Positions 1-10,745 are shown, numbered from the stretch's first letter. The stretch: 64,000 nt of DNA from Rutpela maculata (GCA_936432065.2 OW386285.2:137855235-137919234); one strand, 5' to 3'. The notes: generated by a model from the letters alone, not told the origin. A program made the numbers and translations.

Positions 1-561
1 GAAACAGCCAAGTCTGCACTAAGCGGCATAGAAAATCTACATGGCATTAGTCCGTTGTTATAAACTTATTTATTATCTGTTTATTTTATCACTGTTGTAT
101 TGCGTTATGTAAATGTTTAAGTGATTCTCAGCGTAGCGTAGTGTTTTCTGTTTGTGAAATCCTGAACAGCTGTTTACGGTCCTAAAAATATACATAAACT
201 GTATACAGATTTATCGATATCCATATTTATTAGTCTAAAAATTTTCTTTATGCTAATGCCAATAATGCTTACCTAAGTGTAATTCATTTAATTAGGAGGG
301 TTTTAATTTCAACCCCATATTTCAATTATTTATTACTTTATTGTTTGGTTCTACCAATTATACAAGTATTTATCTTCTAATCTTTAAATTAAATTATATT
401 GTTTTACATTGGTTTTTCCTTTAAATTTTGTGTCTTTTTCTCCATCCCCTTCCACCAATTATCTTTGTATGTGATGAATAAATAAATTATAGTGAGGTTA
501 TTGCATTAACTTTCAGATGTCACAAACCTTTCCCACGACCCGCTTCCGACACTAGAGCTGC
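1..561. other. No gene recognised
   Basis: AT-rich sequence with only short ORFs. I see no motif, transposon terminus or RNA gene that I can defend. Confidence 0.5.
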
Positions 562-673
562 CGTGACGAATTTTGGTTGGTTACCTTCCAGATTCGGTTG
601 TGTCCTATGACGTCACAACAATACATGCTGATAACATCCAATTTCAGTAATTGTCCAACCAAAATCGGTCACT
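562..673. repeat. Short inverted repeat (about 18-bp arms)
   Basis: The left end reads GTGACGAATTTTGGTTGG and the right end is its near reverse complement (CCAACCAAAATCGGTCAC). The enclosed ~75 bp contain a TGACGTCA palindrome. It could be a very short MITE or a remnant. No target duplication is evident. Confidence 0.45.
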
Positions 674-1754
674 AATGGAAGATCGTGCTGTAAGATATGT
701 GCTTGTTTTCATATCTTTTTTTAAGAGTGCGCCCTTCTAAAAGCTTGCCGGAGCACAGCTCGAGTCAGAGGCATACCAGTCTTTTCCGTAAAAAACCACC
801 ATCGTAACTTCGCTACATTTGAGAAAATTCAGACGAATGAGCAGACTAGATGTGTTTGGATCATGGTCAAGTCGGCCTTTCCTCATTAAAGAAAAACACA
901 GCAACGCAACAAGTTGAAACAGGGAAGTACTTACAAAAAAATGTTCATTTGTCAGTTCTGCTTCACATCGTCGAAAAATATACAGGATGTTCCATTTGAA
1001 AAAATTGAGAAAATTCAGTTTAAAAAGTTCTTAATTGAAAAATAATTTGTAAAAATGATTCAAAAACATTAATTAAATGTCTCGTGACTTGCATTCACAT
1101 AAGTATTTCTTAAGACCCATAATCGTGACTTTGGTGATTTTTTTCAATATCCATCTGCAGATGGCATTATCTTAACAAAAAAATTAATTACATCCAAGTG
1201 GTTGGGAGTCAATAATAATATAGTAATGAATAGAGTCTAGAAAAGGCTTCAAAAAATGTACTGATATACATATCATTCTATTAAAAAAAGGCACTTGATC
1301 CTGTAATTTCGTCTTGGCTCACCCTGCAGATTCGACAATAATTTCCGGTTTTAGCTTTTTTATCTAGTTTGCTTGTATTTTTTTTTTTTAATTTCTAGCT
1401 ATCGTAGAATCCGAAATATCGAAGTCCGACACACTATTGCCCCACCCTGCATAAAACAATTTTTGCTATTTTGGATCCAACATGGCGGTTATTTCCCTGA
1501 TCTATTGAATGAAAAGTATAAAATATTATCTTTTATAGTAAAGGTGGAAGATAGCACAAAAAACCTATTTAAAACAATTTTGTTTTAAATAATTAACAAT
1601 TCGAAATGTTAACCCACTCCCCACCAGTCGCGGATCTCATCACTTTTCACATTCTGTACACTATACCGAACAAAGTGACACCAATCACAATGCTCTATTA
1701 CAAACTTGCAGACGAGAAATGTAGTTAGAAAACCCGCTATATGTTACTCTGTTT
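674..1754. other. No gene recognised
   Basis: AT-rich DNA without a supported gene. A match to the YY1/Pho-type motif AANATGGCGG lies at 1479-1488. The short ORF at 1373-1588 has no recognisable domain. Confidence 0.45.
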
Positions 1755-1980
1755 TGTCGCAGAGTTTAGGCTTTTTTTCCTCGGCTTTTTTTTCCGCGGC
1801 TTTTTTTCCCAGATTCGTCGAAGTGAAAGAAATCCTGTTTTCTGTAAAGCAGCCTTTTCTTCCGCGGCTTTATTTTCCTCGACTTTTTTTTCCGCGACTT
1901 TTATTTCCTTCAGCTTTTTTTTTCCAGGATTTTATTTCCGCTGATTTTTTTTCGGCTATTTTTTTTTTCCGTTTACCAAT
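1755..1980. repeat. Degenerate T-rich repeat (CGGCTTTTTTTCC-like)
   Basis: Runs of T alternate with CCGCGGCT or CCTCGACT-like blocks, giving a degenerate ~15-25 bp periodicity. Long ORFs in two frames here are products of the low-complexity composition. Confidence 0.6.
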
Positions 1981-2439
1981 TTATGTGACCTCGAAGTGAC
2001 AGTAATATGCCTTACTACACTCAGAGAAATGATGTACACAAAAAATATATCAATATTTCGGTCAATACACTGTATACTAGGAAAACTGTCTTGTTTTATA
2101 TTTAGTAGATAGGTACATGAATAGGAATACGTATAATATCATTTTAATGAAGTTGGTGGCCCAAGTCATGGTGTGTTGTAGAATGTTCAAAAAAGTAATG
2201 TAAAGTATATTTATATCCCGTATTTCGGGCATTATCATAATAATGCGCTTTTAAGCCAATGCATTTTTTTCATACTGCTACCAGAATATGAAAATACTAC
2301 CAGGGAAAGTAGTACAATGTATAGATGTACAATGAAAGAGACATATATTATGTATATAACTATATTGGCCATATTGTTGAATAGAATATTACAAATCAAA
2401 TAGTACAGTGAAAAAATGTTTACGTAAAATAACAATATA
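1981..2439. other. No gene recognised
   Basis: AT-rich DNA. No element end or conserved coding segment was identified. Confidence 0.4.
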
Positions 2440-2795
2440 AGAGAATAGGGCATGTGCACGTGACGTCACAGCTAACCTCAAAAATATATATTTCTTAAGA
2501 TTTATGAGAATTTCGTAGCTGTTATTAAAATTTCAGCTTGGTTTCCATACTTTCAACTAAAATCTAATTCAGTGTAATGTTTTTGAAGTTCTAAATACTT
2601 TCTCCTAATAAAATAGGACTCTCTTTGCAATTAGCAGTCTATTTTTATTAACCAACATTATTGAAAACTTATTAGCCTGAATTTTTAAATATTTGCTTGG
2701 GCTGTATTGCTCCAAGCTGAAATGTGTATACAAACATTAAAAATGAGAATAAACCTGAAAAACTTAAAATTTGAGGTTATGTTAGTTATACAGTG
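2440..2795 (+). repeat. Interspersed repeat family R1, copy 1
   Basis: It begins near GCACGTGACGTCACAGCTAA, runs through AAAATAGGACTCTCTTTG, and ends near AAATTTGAGGTTATGTTAG. Related copies lie at 22385-22575 and at 28449-28825 plus 30040-30090. No coding capacity is visible. Class unknown: a SINE or MITE-like non-autonomous element is possible. Confidence 0.65.
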
Positions 2796-2800
2796 TGTTT

Positions 2801-3840
2801 CACTTCTCGTGAAGACACCATTGTATCTTTTTTATTTGTGGCCGAATTACTTTCAAATTTTTATCAGCCATACAAGTCCATAAAACGACTTTATTCAACA
2901 TATAAATGCCGTCTAAATCTAAAACGCTGGCCTACTGCGATAAAAAGAAAATGTCAATTTTCGAGAAATCATAGTTGTAGAGATAGACAAAAATTTTGTT
3001 AATTAAAGTTGTTCAGGATCACTTCATATGCCCCTCTGTAAAATTTTGTGAAAATCGGAATATTTTCAAAAAAAAATTTTTGTTTCACTTCTCGTGTATT
3101 TTTTTTATTTGTGGCCGAATTAATTTCAAATTTTTATCAGCCATACAACTTCATAAGGTGACTTTATTTAGCACATAAATGCCGTCTAAATCTAAAACAC
3201 CGGCCTACTGCGATAAAAAGAAAATGTCAATTTTCGAGAAATCATAGTAGGCTTAGAGATAGACCAAAATTTTGTTAATGAAAGTTGTTCAGGATCACTT
3301 CATATGTCTCTCTATAAAATTTTGTGAAAATCGGAATATTTTCAAAAAAAAATTTTTGTTTCACTTCTCGTGAAGACACCCCTGTATCTTTTTTATTTGT
3401 GGCCGAATTAATTTCAAATTTTTATCAGCCATACAACTTCATAAGGTGACTTTATTTAGCACATAAATGCCGTCTAAATCTAAAACACCGGCCTACTGCG
3501 ATAAAAAGAAAATGTCAATTTTCGAGAAATCATAGTAGGCTTAGAGATAGACCAAAATTTTGTTAATGAAAGTTGTTCAGGATCACTTCATATGTCTCTC
3601 TATAAAATTTTGTGAAAATCGGAATATTTTCAAAAAAAAATTTTTGTTTCACTTCTCGTGAAGACACCCCTGTATCTTTTTTATTTGTGGCCGAATTAAT
3701 TTCAAATTTTTATCAGTCATACAACTCCATAAAGTGACTTTATTCAACACATAAATATCGTCTAAATCTAAAACGCCTGCCTACTGCGATAAAAGGAAAA
3801 TGTTAATTTTCGAGAAATCATAGTAGGCTAAGCCTACTAT
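2801..3840 (+). repeat. Tandem repeat, ~285-bp unit, about 3.6 copies
   Basis: Units start at 2801, 3086, 3362 and 3650 with CACTTCTCGTG. Each runs through a GTGGCCGAATTA block, TTTATCAGCCATACAA and a long A-run before the next unit. The second unit lacks the ~12 bp after CTCGTG. The last unit is truncated and ends in a palindrome. The central two copies are almost identical, so homogenisation or amplification is recent. Confidence 0.9.
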
Positions 3841-3845
3841 GATTT
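3815..3845. repeat. 31-nt near-perfect palindrome ending the tandem array
   Basis: ATCATAGTAGGCT is followed by its mirror AGCCTACTATGAT. The left half is the normal unit sequence; the right half is its reverse complement. The array therefore ends in a turn-around. Confidence 0.8.
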
Positions 3846-4206
3846 CACATATACATCCTATATATACAAACAAACTGTCCGACAAAAATTTTGGAACATT
3901 AAGGGTGTCTACCACCCTAAACATAACATAACATAACTTTAAAACATTTATTGATAACCAGCTGATTTTTTCAAAATTGCTTAATAGAAATATGTAGAAT
4001 CCAATTTTCGAATTGTCGGACAAAATATATTTGCCGATTTTCCAGTCCGACGTGTGGAAATCGTCTTTTTCATGCCGAGGAGGAACGCCGCGTTTACGAA
4101 AATTCTCGCAGAGGAAAAAAGTGATAGACTAGGCGAAGTTATGCCGTGCAGGAAGTTATACGAGGATATGTATAAATTGCATTTATGTACGCGGGCACTT
4201 AGACTA
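3846..4206. other. No gene recognised
   Basis: It contains short inverted GTCCGACAAA/TGTCGGAC segments and a CATAACATAACATAAC run. No coding segment is supported. Confidence 0.4.
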
Positions 4207-4690
4207 TTAGTAAACAGTTGGATTATTAAAAGTTACCAGTAATATTAGGTAGGATATACTGATGTGGCTAACTTCGCTAAGATTTAAATTTTCATTTAAC
4301 CTTAAAAATCATTGTTTTCTGTCAAAGTTTTTTGCTTTTAGTTTAAAACAAATATGGCAATATTTACATAACAGAGAATAATAAAAACCAATTTAAAATT
4401 CAATATCTCCATTATGTATTTAACTATTCTGAATATTTCTCTTGTATAGAATATCGTTACTTCAATCTATATAGATTAAGCTTACATAACCTCTTTTCTT
4501 TGTTTATGTTTTGACTTATCAGACGGATACGATTTTAACAGGCCAAATTTGGTTTGTTAAACTATCCGACACTTTAACAGTTTGTTAAGTATTTTTTATG
4601 TATGGTGCATACCAAACCTTACACTTACAGATTGTTGCAAAGTTAACTCTCTGATAACGGTAAACTAACAGCCATATGCATCATTACTCA
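4207..4690 (+). repeat. Diverged tandem duplication, unit 1
   Basis: This segment and 4775-5292 are parallel copies. Both start TTAGTAAACAGTTGGATTA, include TTATCAGA(C/T)(G/T)GATACGATTTTAACAGG, and end near CTGATAACGGTAAACTAA. Unit 1 lacks the SANT-like coding block present in unit 2. Confidence 0.75.
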
Positions 4691-4774
4691 GTTAACTCCG
4701 TTGTTAACTATCAAGCTGATAAAATTTATAAGCATAATAATAATTCATATGCACAATGTGTTTGATGGTTTCAG

Positions 4775-5292
4775 TTAGTAAACAGTTGGATTAGTAAAAG
4801 TTACCAGTAATATTAGGTGGTGATGTGACTAACTTCACTCAGATTTAAATGTTCATTTAACCTTAAAAATAATTGTTTTATGTCAAAGTTTTTTCGCTTT
4901 TAGTTTAAAATAAATATGGAGAAAAACAAAAACGTTCCCCAAATTTTACCGACGGAGAAAAAGAGGTCATCATTGCACTGGTCAAAAGCAATATTCACAT
5001 AATAGAAAATAATAAAAAAAAAACAATGCATCTTATCTCATTTTAAACTGTTGTTCATCTAATTCACCAAATAAATTGTTTTTTGGTAGAACTATTCGTA
5101 CTCGTACTAACAACCTCTTTTCGTATTTTTATTTCTTGACTTATCAGATTGATACGATTTTAACAGGCAAAATTTGGATTGTTAAACTATCCAACACTAA
5201 CAGTTTGTTAAGTATCTTTCAAGTGTGGTGCATACCAGACCTTACACTTAACAGGCTGTTACAAAGTTAACTGTCTGATAACGGTAAACTAA
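4775..5292 (+). repeat. Diverged tandem duplication, unit 2
   Basis: Partner of 4207-4690. It retains a short coding remnant (4916-5020), which suggests both units derive from a transposon or gene that carried a Myb/SANT-like domain. Confidence 0.75.
4916..5020 (+). pseudogene. Myb/SANT-like DNA-binding domain remnant
   Basis: An ATG at 4916 opens a Met-Glu-Lys start. After a one-base frame change the sequence reads RSPNFTDGEKEVIIALV, then SNIHIIENNKK. This matches the start of zeste/Myb-SANT-like DNA-binding domains found in many insect genes and Harbinger-type transposons. Only the first helix region survives, and a poly-A run follows. There is no downstream ORF, so this is a decayed fragment. 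The assignment rests on the FT-x-x-EKE-x-x pattern alone. Confidence 0.5.
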
Positions 5293-5302
5293 GGAATTGA
5301 TC

Positions 5303-5346
<44 letters not shown>
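5303..5346 (+). repeat. (TAA)n microsatellite
   Basis: About 14 uninterrupted AAT/TAA units lie directly upstream of the R4/Dong-like retrotransposon fragment. (TAA)n also follows that element at 8971-8990. Elements of the Dong group are known to insert into TAA repeats. Confidence 0.95.
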
Positions 5347-5347
<1 letters not shown>

Positions 5348-5610
5348 GAGAGACCATGAAAATGCAGGGGTAGGAGCCTTTCTGTTTAAGGCAGCACAGA
5401 GAGCAGCCGATGAACTTGGTCTCTCCTTCGACGTCAAGCGGGTAAATCGCGACTCTGTCACCGAATTGGAACCTGCTCGGCGAAAAGCCGAAATTAAAGC
5501 TGCAGAACACAACAACTTTCTGCAGCTGCACACGGATAAGCCAATGCATGGAATTTTCTATAAAAATATAGAAAACCTTGGCTTATCCGAAAGGCCGACC
5601 TTTGCCTTCT
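5347..5610 (+). pseudogene. R4/Dong-like ORF, upstream half
   Basis: The plus-strand reading includes AADELGLSFDV and HGIFYKNIENLGLSERPTFAFL. This resembles the linker between reverse transcriptase and the C-terminal endonuclease of RLE-bearing non-LTR elements. It is cut at codons for Phe-Leu by insertion of element A; the frame resumes at 8186 with LRSAGLKSETKGFI-type sequence. Related retroelement ORFs often have this arrangement. No start codon is expected, because the 5' part of the element is missing. Confidence 0.55.
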
Positions 5611-6224
5611 TAGACCATGTGCCAGACCTATCAGTCATTATAATTTGGGGGGACTGAATGAAACTTTTACCACGGGTTTCTGGGATCATATGGAGTAAAA
5701 AATTCGGGGGGGTCCATCATGGGGAGGTAGCTTTCAAATATGGCGGCCGTTCAAAATGGTGGCCTGATTTTGAATATTTAAATTCAATTATCTCGAGATC
5801 GGATGGAGCAATCTGGAATTTCTTTTTTCCTAAATGTAGGTGAATGAACGGACTACAGTTTTGTTCGTAATGTTTATGGCCGAAAAAAACAGTATTTATC
5901 GGTCAAAACTCGAAAAAACGAAAAATGAGGTTCTTTTAAATTTGCATTTTACTGTTTATTGGACTTACGGTTGGGTATACTGAGAACATGTTCTGATTAA
6001 GAGTTTTAGAGAAACATCTCACCTTTAAAATGAAAAAAAGAAATTGAAGATCGGATCAATAGAACCCGCCATTTTGAGATTCAAAGTGAACGGGGCGGGG
6101 TTGAGTATTAATACTGTGTTTTAAAATAATAGGATTTATCTATCTGTCCGTATAATTTTATTGTTTTTTGCATTTTATTTTATATTATTTATTTCATATT
6201 TCAGGTAATAGTGTGACTCCTCCA

Positions 6225-6395
6225 AAGAAAACATGGATCCTACTCCAAACAAATTTGAAAATTGACCGTAGCTGCATCATTTGTGAAAATTCTACACCGG
6301 TTAATCTACACCACTCCAAAGACTTGGACTCATGGAATGCTTTGTACAATGCCGCGATACTAAGAAAATTTGAACCAATAATAAAACTGCACGAG
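6225..6395 (+). pseudogene. Duplicate first coding exon in the left arm of element A
   Basis: It follows a TTTCATATTTCAG acceptor-like site at about 6205. The plus-strand reading includes a CIICENSTPVNLHHSKDLDSW segment (Cys-x2-Cys and His-His) and then NALYNAAILRKFEP. It stops at CACGAG followed by GTAACC, which looks like a splice donor or a break. The right arm carries the same exon on the minus strand with a 14-bp deletion. The exon is therefore part of the terminal inverted repeat itself. Confidence 0.7.
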
Positions 6396-6429
6396 GTAAC
6401 CAACCAACCAACCAACCAACCTGACCAAC

Positions 6430-7534
6430 AAAGACGTAGGAAAGATCTAACTCATTTATATCTACCCATTCCAAAGTACAGAGTACAGAACTCTCATGCA
6501 GGCTCCATACACGAGCTTGTGTAAGCGAACTGCGCGGTTGTAGTGCTTACCAGCAAGAACTTTGTCAATGGAGCATATAGTATATCTTAAGCTATAGACA
6601 ATATTGACTTTATTCATACTATTACTGAGGAGCTTGGTTAAGAAATTAAGAAGTATCTTCGGCCCTTGAAAGTCATCAATGGACAAATTGTTGATATTCG
6701 GTGGCCAAATTTATTCTACCGAGGAAATGGAATTCTTTACTGAACTCTTCAGAATATCAGCAGCTACTTCAATCTGTTCACTGACATTGAGACCACTCTC
6801 AAATGCGTCCAACTTATTCTTTGTTTCAATATAGTCACTAGCTAGGCTTCAAAGGTGTAATTGGAAGGAGCTATATAAACCTTGTTATTAACGTTGACAC
6901 ATCTTAACAGATCACCGATTTTTTTGTCTAATTTATCTTCTTTGGAGTAGGGATCTGAGGAAGTCTGCTGTACCTTCTGTGGTCGTTTCCTGGTGTATGA
7001 ATTATAGCAGGAATGATGATAGTGAGCCTCACCAGCGACAATATCTCGTGAAGTAATCGCCATGATTTTACTATCCATTCGCTCGACGGCTACAGCTCGA
7101 AGTGTCTTGTCCGCTCTGAGATCAGCGAACTTGACACACTTCTCCCTTGTCCTCGAACTTTGGTAGTATTTGCCTGGCTTGTCACAAAAGATGCAGATCT
7201 CCGGATAAATACGCCCTGTAGTACTGGCATTTTTCCTATCGGGCAATGATCTTCTCATAGATGACGGAGTTCCGTTGATGTTTCTATTATCTTCATCAGG
7301 TGAAGGACCTTTATCTGCGGCGCGGGCGATTCTTTCAAGATTTCTTTTGTGTACGAAAGTTTTGCGACATTCTTTATGGTAGTAAACGTAAGGTATTTGT
7401 TGGTCAGATAACCTCTCGTGCAGTTTTATTATTGGTTCAAATTTTCTTAGTATCGCGGCATTGTACAAAGCATTCCAAGAGTCCAAGTCTTTTGAGTGGT
7501 GTAGAATTTTCACAAATGATGCAGCTACGGTCAA
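6430..7534 (-). pseudogene. Transposase-like protein of element A, N-terminal portion
   Basis: The minus-strand reading frame at 7534-6842 (230 codons) carries LHHSKDLDSWNALYNAA, then HKECRKTFVHKRN, a second zinc-like motif (CIFCDKPGKYY) and YHHSCYNSYTRKR. After stops and frame changes, recognisable family sequence continues to about 6462 (KNKLDAFESGLNVSEQ, then IWPPNINNL). These Cys/His motifs are typical of a family of ~1000-residue proteins scattered through insect and cnidarian genomes that behave like transposon genes. No function is proven. Only the first third or so is present here, so the copy is defective. Confidence 0.6.
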
Positions 7535-8185
7535 TTTTCAACCTTTTTGGAGAAGGATCGCTGTTTTCTTTGAAGGAGTCCCACCATTACCTGAAATATG
7601 AAATAAATAATATAAAATAAAATGCAAAAAACAATAAAATTATACGGACAGATAGATAAACCATATTATTTTAAAATACAGTATTAATGCTCAACCCCGC
7701 CCCGTCCACTTTGAATCTCGAAATGTCGGGTTCTACTACTCCGATCTTCAATTTCTTTTTTGCGTTTTAAAGGTGAGATGTTGCTCTAAAACTCTTATTC
7801 AGAACACGTTCTCGGTATACCCAACCGTTAGTCCAATAAGCAGCAAAACGTAAATTTCAAAAAATCCAATTTTCTGTTTTTTCAAATTTTGACCGATAAA
7901 TACTGTTTTTTTGGCCATAAACATTATGAACAAAAATATATTCAATACATTAACCTACATTTAGAAAAAAAGAAATTGAAGATTGCTCCACCCGATCTCG
8001 AGATAATTGAATTTAAAGATTCGCAGTCGGGCCGCCATTTTGAACGGCCGCCATATTTGAAAGCTACCTCCCCATGATGGACCTCTCCGACTTTTTTGCT
8101 CCACATGAGCCTAGAAACAGCTGGTAAAAGTTTCATTCAGTCCCCCCAAATTATAATGACTTCAGGAGTTCTGGCACATGGTCTA

Positions 8186-8873
8186 TCTTAAGGTCAGCCG
8201 GGCTGAAGTCTGAGACCAAGGGATTCATAATGGCTTGCCAGGATGGTGTATTTAACACCCTCGTCTATCGTAGTCGCGTCCCTGATGTCAGTTGCAGGGC
8301 CTACCGCAGGGCGCTAGAGACTTGCTGTCAGCTTGCCCGACATATGCAGTCTCGGCCTATATCCAAAGGCACGACGGAGCATTACGAGTGCTTTATTACC
8401 ATTTAAGGCACTCGTATGGGATAGACAAAACACCAGTGCTGCCTTACGCTCCGGGGGATATTGAGTCCGTTGTGGGAAATGAGAAGTGTCTAATTTATTG
8501 GAACTACTCTTTTCCCACCGTCAGGCAAATACAAGCCAACAAGCCTGACGTAGTACTCCTCGACCATCAACTCAAGACAATGTTCGTCGTGGAGTTCTCG
8601 GCTCCCGCGGAGAACAACATTGTCTTGAAGGAGGAGGAAAAACGGACAAAATATCTGCTCTTCGAACTCCGCAGACTCTATCCAGACCATACTGTTAAGA
8701 TAGTGGTACTGATTATAGGAGCCCTCGGTGGAACGAGACACACACTGCTTTCGGAACTCAAGATCATACCGTCATGCCAAAATTCGGCAGAGATCTTAGC
8801 CGGCAGAATGCAGAAGGCCGTCATTCTCGGTTCATTACGTCTGCTCAGGGCACACGATTCCCGGACCCAGTAG
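8186..8873 (+). pseudogene. R4/Dong-like ORF, C-terminal endonuclease half
   Basis: The plus strand reads SETKGFIMACQDGVFNT, then a disturbed Cys/His region. The 8292-8873 frame follows, with LLSACPTYAVSAYIQRHD (the C-terminal zinc motif) and KPDVVLLDHQLKTMFVVEF, in which D and E-F fit the PD-(D/E)xK restriction-like endonuclease of R2/R4/Dong-type elements. EKRTKYLLFELRRLYP and VVLIIGALGG complete the fold. A frameshift near 8290 separates the zinc motif from upstream codons. In full elements this nuclease nicks the target so that reverse transcription can be primed there. Confidence 0.65.
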
Positions 8874-8970
8874 TCACTTACCCCACGGGCGTGGGGAGTG
8901 GCTACCGGTACTACCAGCTCCCCTCTGTGAGGGTCGGAGCCACAGAGAAGGGTGACTGGTTTTTAGCTCG

Positions 8971-8990
8971 ATAATAATAATAATAATATA
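8971..8990 (+). repeat. (TAA)n tail of the R4/Dong-like element
   Basis: ATAATAATAATAATAATA follows the GC-rich 3' UTR. It marks the retrotransposon 3' end and the target microsatellite. Confidence 0.85.
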
Positions 8991-9052
8991 GGTGAAATTT
9001 CCCAGTTACTAACTGAGGAGTGTGATAAGCCGAAATAATAATAATAATAATA
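8991..9052 (+). mobile_element. Short second retrotransposon 3' end plus (AAT)n
   Basis: TAGGTGAAATTTCCCAGTTA, then ACTAACTGAGGAGTGTGATA, then (AAT)n at 9035-9052. It resembles another 3' UTR tail of a TAA-targeting element, stacked behind the first. Confidence 0.45.
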
Positions 9053-10745
9053 TCGTTTGTTCCAGTAGACTATGTTACATAGTATAGGAAACGTCAGCAA
9101 TACTACAGAGTACAATAATTATAGGTGTATAAAGTTCCATGTCACAAAAGTATAAAACAAATGATAAATTGACAAATAACATTAAATACAAAAAATACAA
9201 AACAATGAAAAGTAAACTTACTATTAACATACAGCAACAAATAATGATAAAATGTGTTAAATAAAAGGCATGGTATATCAATAATTAAGAAATTCAGATG
9301 TACTATAAAAAACATTATCTAGTAAAAATATCTGCAATTTTTGCTTAACGCAAACGTGATACGAATTGAGCATGATAAAATGACATCAAAGTTATCTCAT
9401 TACTAATGTTCTTTAGTATTGTTAGTGCATAACAAAATGAAGAAAGTTTGCTACAAAGATTTTCAGTATGTATATTGTATATCCCAACTTAGCATGTTGT
9501 CTATGTGCAATCCAAGAAATTTCGTATTTTGAGCTTGAGCTATCGACTTACCTCCAATTCTTAACCAATAACTTTCAGTAATTATAGATGTTCGGGGTGT
9601 AAAATTTATGAATACTGTTTTGGAAGTATTGAGACACAATTTATTTTTGTTGAACCAATTTTTAAAACGAATAATCATTTTTTGCATCTATGTGATTGCA
9701 TTTGTAATTGATGATGCACTGCACAAGTAGGTGTTATCATCTGCGAACATTGTTAAATTTTGTTCACAGTTCTCTATATCAGGAAGATCATTCACGAATA
9801 TTGAAAACATCAAAGGACCTAAGATAGATCCTTGAGGAACACCAATACTTACATTAACTTCTTTAGAGTGAACACCGTTTATGTCCACGACTTGCTTCCT
9901 CTTATAAAGATAAGAAGTTAACCAATCACATACCTTTCCCCTGAGACCGTAGCTTTGAAGTTTTTCCTTAAGCAAGGCATGGTTGACAAGGTCAAAGGCC
10001 TTGCTTAAGTCCATAAATATACATTTTTACTTTCGTCTAAACATGTATATAGTTTTTCAATAAACCGTAATACAGCCGACTGCGTATTTTTGTTTTTCCT
10101 GAAACCATGTTGTGCGTTGTGTAATATCTTCTTGTCAGTTAAAAAAATGAACTATTTGGTCAAACACTATTTTTTCCAATACCTTAGAAATAGAGCTAAG
10201 CAATGAAATAGGACGATAATTTTCAATATTGTCCTTATCTTCTTTTTTATGCAGGGGAATGATTCGTGCTATTTTAAATATTTCTAGAGACCTATTAGTA
10301 AGATAAGTTAAAGGATATGTAATATAATTTACAGCGGCTTTTAAAAGGTTAGAAGAAATTAAATCTGTTCCGGTCGAATTTGAACTTTTTAAATTCATTA
10401 TTGTGTTATATACAGTGTTTTCAGATATTGGACTTAAGAACATGGTATTATTTCATGGTTTCAGCGAATAAGTTATTTATGTTGCTATTAATTTCATCCT
10501 GTTCTATACCCACTTTGTATGGAATTTCGGCAAAATAATCTGCAAATGAGTTTGCTATAATTTTTTGATTTGTTACAGTGCAGTTATTTAAAATAATGTG
10601 TGATATTTCTGTGGAATTTTTATTTTCGTCTATGTCGTTTTTTATTATTCTCCAAACAGTTTTACTTTTGTTATGGAATTCCTGATATAGCCTGTCATTA
10701 TGTAATTTTTTAGCAGCTAGAATGACTTTTTTGTAAAAAAGCATA
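9053..10745 (-). mobile_element. Non-LTR retrotransposon 1, 5' truncated (Jockey/CR1-type)
   Basis: The minus-strand reverse-transcriptase ORF is broken into pieces, followed by a ~300-bp 3' UTR ending at the (AAT)n tract near 9053. The 5' end lies at about 10745, directly joined to a second, different reverse-transcriptase fragment. This is typical 5' truncation of target-primed elements. The clade call (Jockey/CR1 group) is by sequence style only. Confidence 0.75.
9355..10744 (-). pseudogene. Reverse transcriptase of non-LTR element 1
   Basis: Ordered minus-strand blocks: a linker segment (10744-10448, with FHNKSKTVWRIIK); the RT fingers (10443-10135, with STGTDLISSNLLK, then RIIPLHKK and NYRPISLLSSISKVLEK); the palm (10014-9688, with DLSKAFDLVNHALL, GVPQGSILGPLMFSIFVNDLP and catalytic FADD); and the thumb (9687-9463, with NKNKLCLNTSKTVF and FLGLHID). 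A further segment to 9355 encodes LCSKLSSFCYAL. Frame changes occur near 10135, 9688 and 9470, so it is dead, though the FADD catalytic pair is intact. No endonuclease domain is present. Confidence 0.85.

Larger units (their letters stand above)
5611..8185. mobile_element. Element A: long-TIR DNA transposon, TSD TCT
   Basis: The element begins TAGACCATGTGCCAGA and ends with the inverse TCTGGCACATGGTCTA. It is flanked by TCT at 5608-5610 and 8186-8188. The arms are very long (about 5611-6435 and 7385-8185) and conserved enough to align throughout, including GGGGGGACTGAATGAAAC and a pyrimidine-AG followed by a coding exon. The loop holds the rest of a minus-strand transposase-like pseudogene. 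The insertion interrupts a retrotransposon ORF, and removing element A plus one TCT restores continuity. The superfamily is uncertain; see the finding on TAG termini. Confidence 0.85.
5347..8971 (+). mobile_element. 5'-truncated R4/Dong-like non-LTR retrotransposon, split by element A
   Basis: The two halves, 5347-5610 and 8186-8971, are continuous in the plus direction once element A (5611-8185) and one copy of its TCT duplication are ignored. The upstream half encodes the segment before the C-terminal zinc motif; the downstream half encodes that motif and a restriction-like endonuclease. The 3' end is a short GC-rich UTR followed by ATAATAATAA. The element lacks its reverse transcriptase, so it is a 5' truncation. 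Both flanks are (TAA)n, which fits the Dong preference for TAA repeats. Confidence 0.7.

Noticed and set aside
4054..4242. 62-codon ORF as a small gene
   Set aside because: No domain, and its end lies in a duplicated repeat block.
5267..5549. Minus-strand ORFs ending in poly-Tyr or poly-Leu
   Set aside because: Translation of (TAA)n plus antisense of the retrotransposon ORF.
9075..9281. Minus-strand hydrophobic ORF (68 codons)
   Set aside because: Lies in the AT-rich 3' UTR of non-LTR element 1; the hydrophobic composition follows from T-rich codons.
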